A stretch of 5,011 nucleotides of DNA from Alphaproteobacteria bacterium (GTDB taxonomy: Bacteria > Pseudomonadota > Alphaproteobacteria > Sphingomonadales > Sphingomonadaceae). The stretch covers positions 1 through 5,011 of the forward strand of contig JAENVZ010000027.1 of the NCBI GenBank assembly GCA_016650315.1. Reading direction: 5' to 3'. Within the stretch, counting starts at the first letter, position 1; every line of letters starts with the position of its first letter. The translations under genes and the position numbers were made by a program. Shown here one piece after another: positions 1 to 5,011 of this stretch. The notes under the pieces are model-generated. The model was not told the DNA's origin. It worked only from the letters and a program-made list of their open reading frames with translations, and did no database searches.

Positions 1-40
1 CTCACAGCGTCCACCCAAGGCGGGATGAGGGAGACACTCG

Positions 41-832
41 ATGAAATTGCTGGATAAAGAAAGGCTCGCGCTGGTTACTGGCGCGGTAGAGGGTGGCATC
101 GGCTATCGCGTTGCGGAGCGGCTTGCCGCCGAGGGCGCGCGGCTGGCGCTGGTCGACATCAACGCCGATGCGATAGAGGCTTCGGCACGCAAGCTGGCGG
201 CGGAAACCGGGTGCGAGGTGCGCGGCTTTGCGGCCGACATCGCCGATCCGGAAAGCGTGGCGGCAATGGCTGCTAAGGTTCAGGCGGAAATGGGTTCGGT
301 CGAAATCCTCGTCAATTGCGCAGCGATTGTGTCTGACAAGCTTTTCCTGGAGTCCGATTTTGCGGACTGGTCGCGGATGACGTCGATCTGCCTCTATGGG
401 CCGATGAACCTCATCAAGAATTTTGCGCCGGGTATGACGGAACAGGGCTATGGGCGCATCGTCTGCCTCGCGTCGGATTCCGCACGGCTTGGACAGGCGC
501 GCCTGTCCTATTATGCCGCCGCCAAGGCAGGCGTGATTGCGCTGTGCAAATCGGTCGCGGCGGAATTGGGCCCATCATCCGTAACGGTGAATGTCGTTTC
601 CCCCGGTGCGACCAACACATCGCTCCGGAAGGCGCGCGAAGAAAGCCTGCTTGCGCAGATGGGACCTGAGAACTACGCCAAGCGGGAAAAGAAGGTCATC
701 AGAATGTATCCGTTGCGCCGCATCGGCGATCCCGACGATATCGCTTCAATGGTTGCTTATGTCGCCAGCGATCGCGCCTCCTGGGTTACCGGGCAGGTCG
801 TGAGCGTTAATGGCGGCTTCGCAATGCCTTAA
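41..832 (+). CDS. SDR family NAD(P)-dependent oxidoreductase (SDR 1)
   Basis: 263-residue classical short-chain dehydrogenase, predicted cytosolic, likely interconverting a hydroxyl and a ketone with NAD(P). The N-terminal Rossmann fold shows the glycine-rich motif TGAVEGGIG (residues 13-21), one residue longer than the usual TGxxxGIG. Asp39 at the end of beta-2 (LALVDI) suggests preference for NAD over NADP. NCAA at 92-95 stands where NNAG is usual. The active site has Ser145, Tyr158 and Lys162 (YAAAK), followed by the cofactor-contacting PG at 188-189; the C-terminus has the common SDRAS...G...VNGG pattern. The catalytic-tetrad Asn expected in helix 4 appears to be Cys117 (SICLYG). Length is normal for the family. 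The ATG start is supported by GAGGGAGA at 27-34, about 7 bases upstream. It is the first gene visible of a four-gene rightward set, with the thiolase-like gene 20 bases downstream. Family is clear; substrate is unknown. Confidence 0.93.
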   Translation: MKLLDKERLALVTGAVEGGIGYRVAERLAAEGARLALVDINADAIEASARKLAAETGCEVRGFAADIADPESVAAMAAKVQAEMGSVEILVNCAAIVSDKLFLESDFADWSRMTSICLYGPMNLIKNFAPGMTEQGYGRIVCLASDSARLGQARLSYYAAAKAGVIALCKSVAAELGPSSVTVNVVSPGATNTSLRKAREESLLAQMGPENYAKREKKVIRMYPLRRIGDPDDIASMVAYVASDRASWVTGQVVSVNGGFAMP

Positions 833-852
833 AACAGATCGGCAAATATATT

Positions 853-2097
853 ATGAGCAAGGTTCACATCATCGGCGCCGGAATGACGCCGCTTGGCAAG
901 CATCTCGACCAGTCGGTCAAGCAACTCACTGCAACGGCGGTGGACGCGGCGCTTGCCGATGCCGGGTTGAAGACGGCGGATATCGAAGCAGCATGGTTTT
1001 GCAACACACGTCAGGGCGCGCTGGAAGGCCAGCATGGCGTGCGCGGCCAGGCGTCGTTGCGTGCCTATGGCTTTGAGGGCATCCCGATCTTTAACACGGA
1101 CAATGCCTGCGCCAGTTCAAGCTCCGGCCTTTACCAGGCCTTCGCGACAGTGAAGGCGGGCATGCACGATATTGCTATCGTCGTCGGCGCCGAGAAGATG
1201 AACTATCCCGAAAAACGCAAGGAAATGTTCGAGGCGTTCAAGGGTAGCTGGGACCGGGAACTCGCCGACGAACATATCGCCCGATTGCTGGCGACGGGCA
1301 ATGATCTGGAATTGCCGCCGGAGGCGGTCGAACCCAGCGGTGAGCGTTCGGTGTTCATGGACATCTATGCCGCGCAAGCGCGCGCGCATATGCATCGCTT
1401 CGGCACCACGCAGCGGCAGATCGCGACCGTGGCAGCGAAGAATCACACACACTCGGTACTTAACCCTTACGCGCAATATCGTTTTCCGATGACGGTCGAT
1501 GAAGTCATGAACGACCGGCTGATCATCTGGCCGGTCACGCGCGCGATGTGCGCGCCGATGAGCGATGGCGCAGCGGCGCTTATCGTCGCCTCGGATGCGG
1601 CCGTGGCCCGTCTTGGCGGCTCGCGTGCGGTGCATGTGCGCGGTATAGGGGTAAGCAGCAGCTCCAACCGTAAGCCGGACGAATATGACAAGCATCTCAC
1701 ACGCGTCGCGGCGCAACGATGCTATGAAATGGCTGGTGTGGGGCCGGAGGACATCAACGTCGCCGAGCTGCATGACGCTTCGGCGATCGCTGAGATACTG
1801 CACAGCGAAAATGTGGGTTTCTGCGCTTATGGCGAGGGCGGGCCGCTCGTCGAAAGCGGCGCAACCAAGCTTGGTGGACGGCTGCCGATCAACGTATCGG
1901 GAGGATTGCTTTCCAAGGGACATCCGATCGGCGCCACCGGCGCGATCCAGATATTCGAGCTGGTCACGCAACTGCGCGGCGAGGCTGGCGAGCGCCAGGT
2001 CGCGGGCGCGCGGTTTGGATTGGCGGAAAATGGTGGCGGCTTTCACGGGCTTGAGGAAGCCGCCTGTGTTGTCACACTATTGGAAGGACCGTGCTGA
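853..2097 (+). CDS. Thiolase family protein (SCP2/SCPx-type thiolase-like)
   Basis: 414-residue thiolase-fold protein, predicted to act on acyl-CoA by Claisen-type C-C bond cleavage or formation. The nucleophile is Cys86 in NTDNACASSSSG (81-92). Family motifs follow: KNHTHS and NPYAQYR (196-210), APMSDGAAA (234-242), ELHDAS with His307, and SKGHPIGATGA with His357 (354-364). The C-terminal glycine-rich loop is ENGGGFHG (392-399). This architecture matches SCP2-type thiolases and related lipid-transfer-protein/acetyl-CoA acetyltransferase annotations. The second catalytic cysteine is missing: HDCF is HDAS (Ala309), and the classical CxG position reads ENG. Some thiolase-fold proteins of steroid side-chain degradation are retro-aldolases that need a DUF35 partner; no DUF35 gene lies in this window. 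The ATG start has no strong ribosome-binding site (upstream is A/T-rich), so translation may depend on SDR 1, which ends 20 bases before. Family assignment is firm, exact reaction is not. Confidence 0.92.
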   Translation: MSKVHIIGAGMTPLGKHLDQSVKQLTATAVDAALADAGLKTADIEAAWFCNTRQGALEGQHGVRGQASLRAYGFEGIPIFNTDNACASSSSGLYQAFATVKAGMHDIAIVVGAEKMNYPEKRKEMFEAFKGSWDRELADEHIARLLATGNDLELPPEAVEPSGERSVFMDIYAAQARAHMHRFGTTQRQIATVAAKNHTHSVLNPYAQYRFPMTVDEVMNDRLIIWPVTRAMCAPMSDGAAALIVASDAAVARLGGSRAVHVRGIGVSSSSNRKPDEYDKHLTRVAAQRCYEMAGVGPEDINVAELHDASAIAEILHSENVGFCAYGEGGPLVESGATKLGGRLPINVSGGLLSKGHPIGATGAIQIFELVTQLRGEAGERQVAGARFGLAENGGGFHGLEEAACVVTLLEGPC

Positions 2098-2133
2098 CAC
2101 GTCGACTCCCAATGATAAACGGAGCGGTCGGCT

Positions 2134-2928
2134 ATGGGTGAGTTGCAGGACAGAGTAGCCATTGTCACTGGCGCAGGGTCAGGGATTGGGCAGGCCGTCG
2201 CCGAGGTGCTCGCGCGCGAAGGCGCTTATGTTATCGTGGTCGACCGTGATGGTCCTTCGGTCGAGCGAATTGTATTGGCCATACGCGCGAGGGGAGGGGC
2301 GAGCGAGGGGATCGAGGTCGATATTACCGACCGCCGATGCCCGGATCAGTTAGCTGATCGCCTTGCCGCTGGAGGGAGGCGCATAGATATACTGGTCAAC
2401 AATGTCGGTGGCTCGATCGTATCCGCGCCGGTCCTGTCCATTTCGGACGACGACTGGGATCGTGTGCTGGACCTCAATCTTCTTGCAGCCACGCGGCTTG
2501 ACCGGAAGTTCGTACCAATGATGGTCGAGCAAGGGTCTGGCGCGGTTGTCCATGTTGCATCGGTTGCCGGACGCATTCCGCTGGCCAATATCATTCCCTA
2601 TTGCACAGCGAAGGCTGCGCTCCGCATGTACAGCAAGGCACTTGCGCAGTCGATCGCAGCCGATGGCGTCCGTGTGAACTGCATGTTACCAGGCTTTATT
2701 GAGACGCAGGGCGCCGCCGGCCTGATTGATCGCGTTGTGGAGAGCGCGGGAGTTGAGCGGGAAGAGGCGCGTCGCACGGTCATGAATATGCTCGGCCGTA
2801 TCCCGGCCGGTCGGGCTGGTCGGCCCGAAGAGGCAGGTGAGATGATTGCGTTCATGGTATCGGATCGCGCCTCCTTTATGTTCGGTGCCGAAGTGCCAGT
2901 CGATGGCGGCACCATTTCGATGATTTGA
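2134..2928 (+). CDS. SDR family NAD(P)-dependent oxidoreductase (SDR 2)
   Basis: 264-residue classical short-chain dehydrogenase with a complete set of family signatures. The cofactor loop is TGAGSGIG (12-19), Asp37 ends beta-2 (IVVDRD, favouring NAD), and NNVGG is at 89-93. The catalytic tetrad is Asn115 (DLNLL), Ser143 (HVASVAG), Tyr156 and Lys160 (YCTAK), with PG at 186-187. The end has SDRAS...G...VDGG. It probably oxidises a secondary alcohol, for example a 3-hydroxyacyl-CoA or ring hydroxyl, or does the reverse; the substrate cannot be read from the sequence. The ATG at 2134 is preceded by GGAG at 2121-2124 (9-base spacing). It lies 36 bases after the thiolase-like gene and its end abuts the hydrolase gene, so co-transcription is likely. 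It diverges strongly from SDR 1 and is not a recent duplicate; the two probably act on different substrates or steps. Confidence 0.94.
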   Translation: MGELQDRVAIVTGAGSGIGQAVAEVLAREGAYVIVVDRDGPSVERIVLAIRARGGASEGIEVDITDRRCPDQLADRLAAGGRRIDILVNNVGGSIVSAPVLSISDDDWDRVLDLNLLAATRLDRKFVPMMVEQGSGAVVHVASVAGRIPLANIIPYCTAKAALRMYSKALAQSIAADGVRVNCMLPGFIETQGAAGLIDRVVESAGVEREEARRTVMNMLGRIPAGRAGRPEEAGEMIAFMVSDRASFMFGAEVPVDGGTISMI

Positions 2929-2943
2929 ACAGAGTGGTTATCC

Positions 2944-2947
2944 GAGG
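2944..2947 (+). promoter_or_regulatory. Ribosome-binding site deciding the hydrolase start
   Basis: GAGG stands 7 bases before the ATG at 2955 (10 before the ATG at 2958). The upstream TTG at 2925 has only a GGCGG about 14 bases away, and the ATG at 2976 has AAGGA directly touching it, which is too close. This favours 2955 or 2958 as the start. Confidence 0.5.
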
Positions 2948-2954
2948 CACGAGA

Positions 2955-4160
2955 ATGATGAAAGAAAAGCAAGGAATGAACCAGTCGGAAAAGGCGCATT
3001 GGGACCGTGTCCCCATTGTCATCAGTTTCGCTGAATCCGCCGCGTTTGCTGAGACGCACGGCTTCGTTGGCACGCAAGGCCTCGTATGGCTTGAAGGCCA
3101 GCGTCTGGTGCCGCGTGATCGGCCTTCCGACACCGTCTATATATTCATGCATCCGGCTTCGACGTTGCAGCTTTTGCCGATGCCTATCGCGCTTGCGGAT
3201 GCTGGACTGCATGTCATTTGTGGTGGCAGTCGCTATCCAAAGAATGACAGTTCCCTTATTATGGAGAAGGTCTGCTACGACCTCTCTCGCTATGTCAAAT
3301 GGGCGAAGGAGGAGGCCGGGTACAAGAAGGTGGTGCTCGTCGGTTGGTCGGGCGGAGGCTCGCTTTCGCTTTTCTATCAGAGCCAGGCCGAGAACCCGAC
3401 GATTACGCAGACGGCCGCCGGTGACCCCTATGACCTGACGGCCGCTGAGATGATCCCGGCTGACGGCGTAATATTCATCGCCGCCCACCTTAGCCGTGCC
3501 GAGACAGTCACGGAATTTCTCGATCCTTCGGTCAAGGATGAGTTGAACCCCTATAACCGCGACCTTGAGCTTGATATCTACGACCCCGCATGTCCGAACC
3601 AACCGCCCTATACGGCAGAATTTATCGATCGGTTCCGCGCTGCACAGATTGCGCGTAACCGCCGCATTACACATTGGGCGGAATCCAAGCTCGCCGAAAT
3701 CAAGGCGCGTAACGATGGAGAGGTAGAATTCGGCTTCGTGGTTCATCGCACACGCTGTGATGTACGCCGTCTCGATCCTGCCATCGAGCCTAACGGTCGG
3801 CGTGTCCTTCCCAATGCGCTGGAGGAATCGCGCAAGGCGAATACGATCCCGGCTGGCCTCGCCCGTTTTTGCTCCTTGCGTTCGTGGCTGTCGCAATGGT
3901 CCTATGACCGTTCACAGGCCAAAGGTCCCGCGTCTGCTGCGCGCATCACTCGCGCGCCCGTGCTGTTGATTGAGAACGAAGCCGACGACAATGTTCCGGC
4001 CAGCCACGGCCCAACGATTTTCGCTGCGCTGGCGACGAAAGACAAGGAAATGGTCAGCATAGAAGGCGCCACCCATTATTATTTTCGCCAACCAGAGCAG
4101 ATGCAGGAGTGCGTCGATGCCGTTACGGACTGGAGCCAGCGCAAGAAACTGTTGGACTAA
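2955..4160 (+). CDS. Alpha/beta hydrolase fold protein with a large cap insertion
   Basis: Predicted 401-residue alpha/beta hydrolase. Counting from the ATG at 2955, the nucleophile elbow is GWSGGGS (130-136) with Ser132. The likely acid is Asp344 in EADDNVP, and the catalytic His is 374 in EGATHYY. FMHPAS around residues 64-69 sits where the HG oxyanion motif is usual. About 210 residues separate Ser and Asp, far more than in a minimal hydrolase, pointing to a cap domain (roughly 175-330) that shapes a pocket for a sizeable substrate. No signal peptide is evident, so it is probably cytosolic. It may cleave an ester, thioester, lactone or C-C bond; the sequence does not decide. The frame is open back to a TTG at 2925 that overlaps the stop of SDR 2 (TTGA). 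I prefer ATG 2955 because GAGG at 2944-2947 is well spaced; ATG 2958 and 2976 are alternatives. It is the last gene of the rightward set, ending before a stem-loop. Confidence 0.88.
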   Translation: MMKEKQGMNQSEKAHWDRVPIVISFAESAAFAETHGFVGTQGLVWLEGQRLVPRDRPSDTVYIFMHPASTLQLLPMPIALADAGLHVICGGSRYPKNDSSLIMEKVCYDLSRYVKWAKEEAGYKKVVLVGWSGGGSLSLFYQSQAENPTITQTAAGDPYDLTAAEMIPADGVIFIAAHLSRAETVTEFLDPSVKDELNPYNRDLELDIYDPACPNQPPYTAEFIDRFRAAQIARNRRITHWAESKLAEIKARNDGEVEFGFVVHRTRCDVRRLDPAIEPNGRRVLPNALEESRKANTIPAGLARFCSLRSWLSQWSYDRSQAKGPASAARITRAPVLLIENEADDNVPASHGPTIFAALATKDKEMVSIEGATHYYFRQPEQMQECVDAVTDWSQRKKLLD

Positions 4161-4172
4161 ACAGAAAGAAAT

Positions 4173-4197
4173 GGCGGGCCAGTCGTACCGGCCCGCC
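4173..4197. terminator. GC-rich stem-loop between convergent genes, likely terminator
   Basis: Perfect 8-bp inverted repeat GGCGGGCC (4173-4180) and GGCCCGCC (4190-4197) with a 9-base loop, lying 12 bases after the hydrolase stop and 22 bases past the NTF2-like stop. On the minus strand the stem is followed by a T-rich run (ATTTCTTTCTGTTT), as expected of an intrinsic terminator for the leftward gene. On the plus strand the following bases are not T-rich, so rightward termination would be weaker or factor-assisted. Confidence 0.7.
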
Positions 4198-4219
4198 CGT
4201 AGAACTTCATCAAGTGAGG

Positions 4220-4594
4220 TCAGGCGGCCTCGCGCTCCTGTCCCTGACCCATTGCAGGCAGGATCACGACCTTGACAATTTTATCGTCGCGCACCACGAA
4301 ATAGAACGAGAGTTCAAGGCGTTCGGATCCTGCGTCCGGGCTATAGGAACCGTCGACCCAGGCATTTACGATCAGGTCGCCATGATGGTCTACGACGTTC
4401 GAAACCTCCATGGTTATATTTTTGCCGATAAACTCGGCTGCACTCCATTGGGCGATCTCGGACTTGCCCCAGAAAGGGCGATGGCGATCGTTGATCATTG
4501 CGTCATCCGCGAATGTGGCAAGGAAGCCATCGGCATCATGACGCTTGCTGGCTTCCACCAGGTCCGCAATGGCTTTGGGCAGGGGAATGGACAT
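4220..4594 (-). CDS. NTF2-like / SnoaL-like family protein
   Basis: 124-residue single-domain protein matching the nuclear transport factor 2-like (SnoaL/ketosteroid-isomerase) alpha+beta cone fold in length and pattern. An amphipathic N-terminal helix (about 5-19) leads to FLATFADDAMINDRHRPFWG (24-43), the family's typical 'fadDa...G' segment, then KSEIAQW. Strand-rich stretches around 60-82 and 92-113 end the fold, including LELSFYFVVRDDKIVKV. Members range from isomerases, cyclases and dehydratases to non-catalytic subunits, so a role cannot be fixed; polar residues such as Asp31, Asp36, His38 and His70/His71 could line the pocket. No signal peptide is seen. The start is well supported by AAAGGAG (complement of 4601-4607) six bases upstream. 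It is convergent with the hydrolase gene, so it is a separate transcription unit, yet its presence beside SDR, thiolase and hydrolase genes suggests the same catabolic neighbourhood. Confidence 0.86.
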   Translation of the reverse strand: MSIPLPKAIADLVEASKRHDADGFLATFADDAMINDRHRPFWGKSEIAQWSAAEFIGKNITMEVSNVVDHHGDLIVNAWVDGSYSPDAGSERLELSFYFVVRDDKIVKVVILPAMGQGQEREAA

Positions 4595-4610
4595 GTTCTT
4601 CTCCTTTCAG

Positions 4611-4637
4611 ATTATAAATTCTCGAAACTAATACCAA
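4611..4637 (-). promoter_or_regulatory. Candidate sigma-70-type promoter for the NTF2-like gene
   Basis: Read on the minus strand, a perfect TATAAT (complement of 4611-4616) is preceded by TTGGTA (complement of 4632-4637) at 15-base spacing, or CTTGGT (complement of 4633-4638) at 16. The stretch is clearly AT-richer than the surrounding DNA. The -10 lies only three bases before the AAAGGAG ribosome-binding site, so a start about 7 bases downstream would fall inside that site. This predicts a very short leader, or else the match is fortuitous. Confidence 0.4.
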
Positions 4638-4661
4638 GGTTCATTGACCAGAACCCATGAG

Positions 4662-4683
4662 CCCCTCCCCTGAAGGGGAGGGG
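4662..4683. repeat. Perfect 9-bp GC hairpin with TGAA loop, possible dispersed intergenic repeat
   Basis: CCCCTCCCC (4662-4670) and GGGGAGGGG (4675-4683) form a perfect inverted repeat around the loop TGAA. No T-tract follows on either strand, so it does not look like a standard intrinsic terminator, although it lies beyond the end of the DUF1330-like gene. Similar CCCTCCCC/GGGGAGGG hairpins recur between genes in sphingomonad genomes as I recall them; that this one is such a repeat is an inference. Confidence 0.55.
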
Positions 4684-4696
4684 TGATGAGTCATCA
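4684..4696. other. Palindrome TGATGA-G-TCATCA, possible operator
   Basis: Perfect 6-1-6 inverted repeat directly abutting the GC hairpin, in the 190-base gap between the two leftward genes and about 90 bases upstream of the NTF2-like start. Symmetry of this size fits a dimeric regulator site, but no regulator gene is in the window and a chance palindrome is possible. Confidence 0.25.
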
Positions 4697-4784
4697 TCAT
4701 ATAAACCAGCGGTTGTGCGAGATATGCGGGGCTGGCCCAGCCGAATTGTATCGAAGAAGCCATCCCCGCGCTGCCACGCCGATG

Positions 4785-5011
4785 TCAGGCCGCTCCTGCA
4801 TCCTTGGTCTGCGGCATACGTTCTTCGCGGGGAAGCCAGCCGCCATCAATCAGCAAGCCAAGGTATTTCGCGCCCTTCATGCGATGCTGGCGTACTTCTG
4901 TATACTCCGGGCTGTCGTACCACTTCTTTGCTGCTTCCTTGGATGGGAATTTGCTAAGCACGACGCCATCGATCTTGTCTTTGCCGCCCAGGTCCTGATT
5001 TTCCTCCAGGA
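4785..5011 (-). CDS. DUF1330-like (dimeric alpha/beta barrel) protein, 5' end missing
   Basis: An open leftward frame enters from the right edge and runs 74 complete codons to a TGA at 4785-4787; its start lies outside the window. The visible part includes DGVVLSKFPSKEAAKKWYDS (14-33), then PEYTEVRQHRMKGAKYLGLL and IDGG. This is the hallmark C-terminal half of DUF1330 proteins, where a strand with 'FPS', a helix with 'A..WY.SPEY' and a final strand complete a ferredoxin-like dimeric alpha/beta-barrel fold. About 18 residues follow IDGG (WLPREERMPQ and a polar tail), a little longer than many members. Family proteins are usually around 95-100 residues, so roughly the first third is missing here. 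Function is not established for the family; related barrel proteins include EthD and small monooxygenases. It is in tandem with the NTF2-like gene, 190 bases upstream of it, probably with its own transcript because hairpins and a promoter lie between. Confidence 0.8.
   Translation of the reverse strand, partial: LEENQDLGGKDKIDGVVLSKFPSKEAAKKWYDSPEYTEVRQHRMKGAKYLGLLIDGGWLPREERMPQTKDAGAA

Noticed and set aside
1117..2046. Minus-strand open frame of 309 codons inside the thiolase-like gene
   Set aside because: Fully antisense to a convincing thiolase; the translation is Arg/His-rich with no domain pattern.
2112..2141. Nine-codon ATG frame overlapping the start of SDR 2
   Set aside because: Too short to support as a leader peptide, with no attenuator structure or regulatory codon pattern.
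765..2885. Near-identical gatcgcgcctcc stretch near the 3' ends of both SDR genes
   Set aside because: It encodes the conserved SDRAS motif of the family; the rest of the two genes is divergent, so it is neither a repeat nor a recombination scar.
2598..3896. Long minus-strand open frame of 432 codons across SDR 2 and the hydrolase gene
   Set aside because: It lies antisense to two genes with clear catalytic motifs, runs across their junction, shows no recognisable domain and is rich in Arg and Ser, as GC-rich shadow frames are.
4109..4660. Plus-strand open frame of 183 codons over the NTF2-like gene
   Set aside because: It starts inside the hydrolase gene and runs antisense to a family-matching gene that has a strong ribosome-binding site.
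4730..4742. GGCTG/CAGCC mini-hairpin downstream of the DUF1330-like stop
   Set aside because: Only a 5-bp stem with a 3-base loop and no T-tract on either strand, so a terminator call is not justified.
1..5011. Mobile elements, CRISPR arrays, tRNA or rRNA genes, toxin-antitoxin or defence genes
   Set aside because: None of the expected proteins, repeat-spacer patterns or RNA structures were seen; nearly all of the window is explained by metabolic-type genes.

Overview
The window is a compact, GC-rich piece of bacterial chromosome or plasmid. Four genes read rightward (41-4160). Two read leftward from the other side: one complete (4220-4594) and one cut by the window's right edge (4785 to beyond 5011). 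The gene set is two classical short-chain dehydrogenases (SDRs), an SCP2-type thiolase, a large alpha/beta hydrolase, an NTF2/SnoaL-like protein and a DUF1330-like protein. Such sets are typical of catabolic clusters in Alphaproteobacteria, especially sphingomonads (Sphingobium, Novosphingobium, Sphingopyxis). That placement is an inference from gene content, codon choice and a CCCCTCCCC/GGGGAGGGG intergenic hairpin. No marker gene in the window proves it.

Layout. 41-832 is SDR 1. 853-2097 is a thiolase-like enzyme, after a 20-base gap. 2134-2928 is SDR 2, after a 36-base gap. 2955-4160 is an alpha/beta hydrolase, after a 26-base gap, or coupled to SDR 2 if a TTG start at 2925 is used. These four look like one transcription unit whose promoter lies left of the window. 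A GC-rich stem-loop at 4173-4197 separates them from the convergent NTF2-like gene. The 190 bases between the two leftward genes hold a candidate promoter with a perfect TATAAT, a 9-bp GC hairpin with a TGAA loop, and a 6-1-6 palindrome directly beside that hairpin.

How the genes may work together (inference). An SDR oxidising a hydroxyl to a ketone, a thiolase-fold enzyme acting on an acyl-CoA C-C bond, and a hydrolase releasing an ester, thioester or C-C product fit the lower part of a beta-oxidation-like route for a bulky substrate such as a steroid, terpenoid, aromatic side chain or xenobiotic. No acyl-CoA ligase, acyl-CoA dehydrogenase, enoyl-CoA hydratase, regulator or transporter is present, so substrate and pathway cannot be named. 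The small NTF2-like and DUF1330-like proteins are common accessory genes in such clusters.

Most worth following up: the thiolase keeps Cys86, His307 and His357 but has no cysteine at either of the two places where thiolases normally carry the second catalytic cysteine. SDR 1 has Cys117 in place of the usual catalytic-tetrad Asn and a one-residue-longer cofactor loop. I saw no mobile element, CRISPR array, tRNA or rRNA, and no convincing evidence of a wholly new system.
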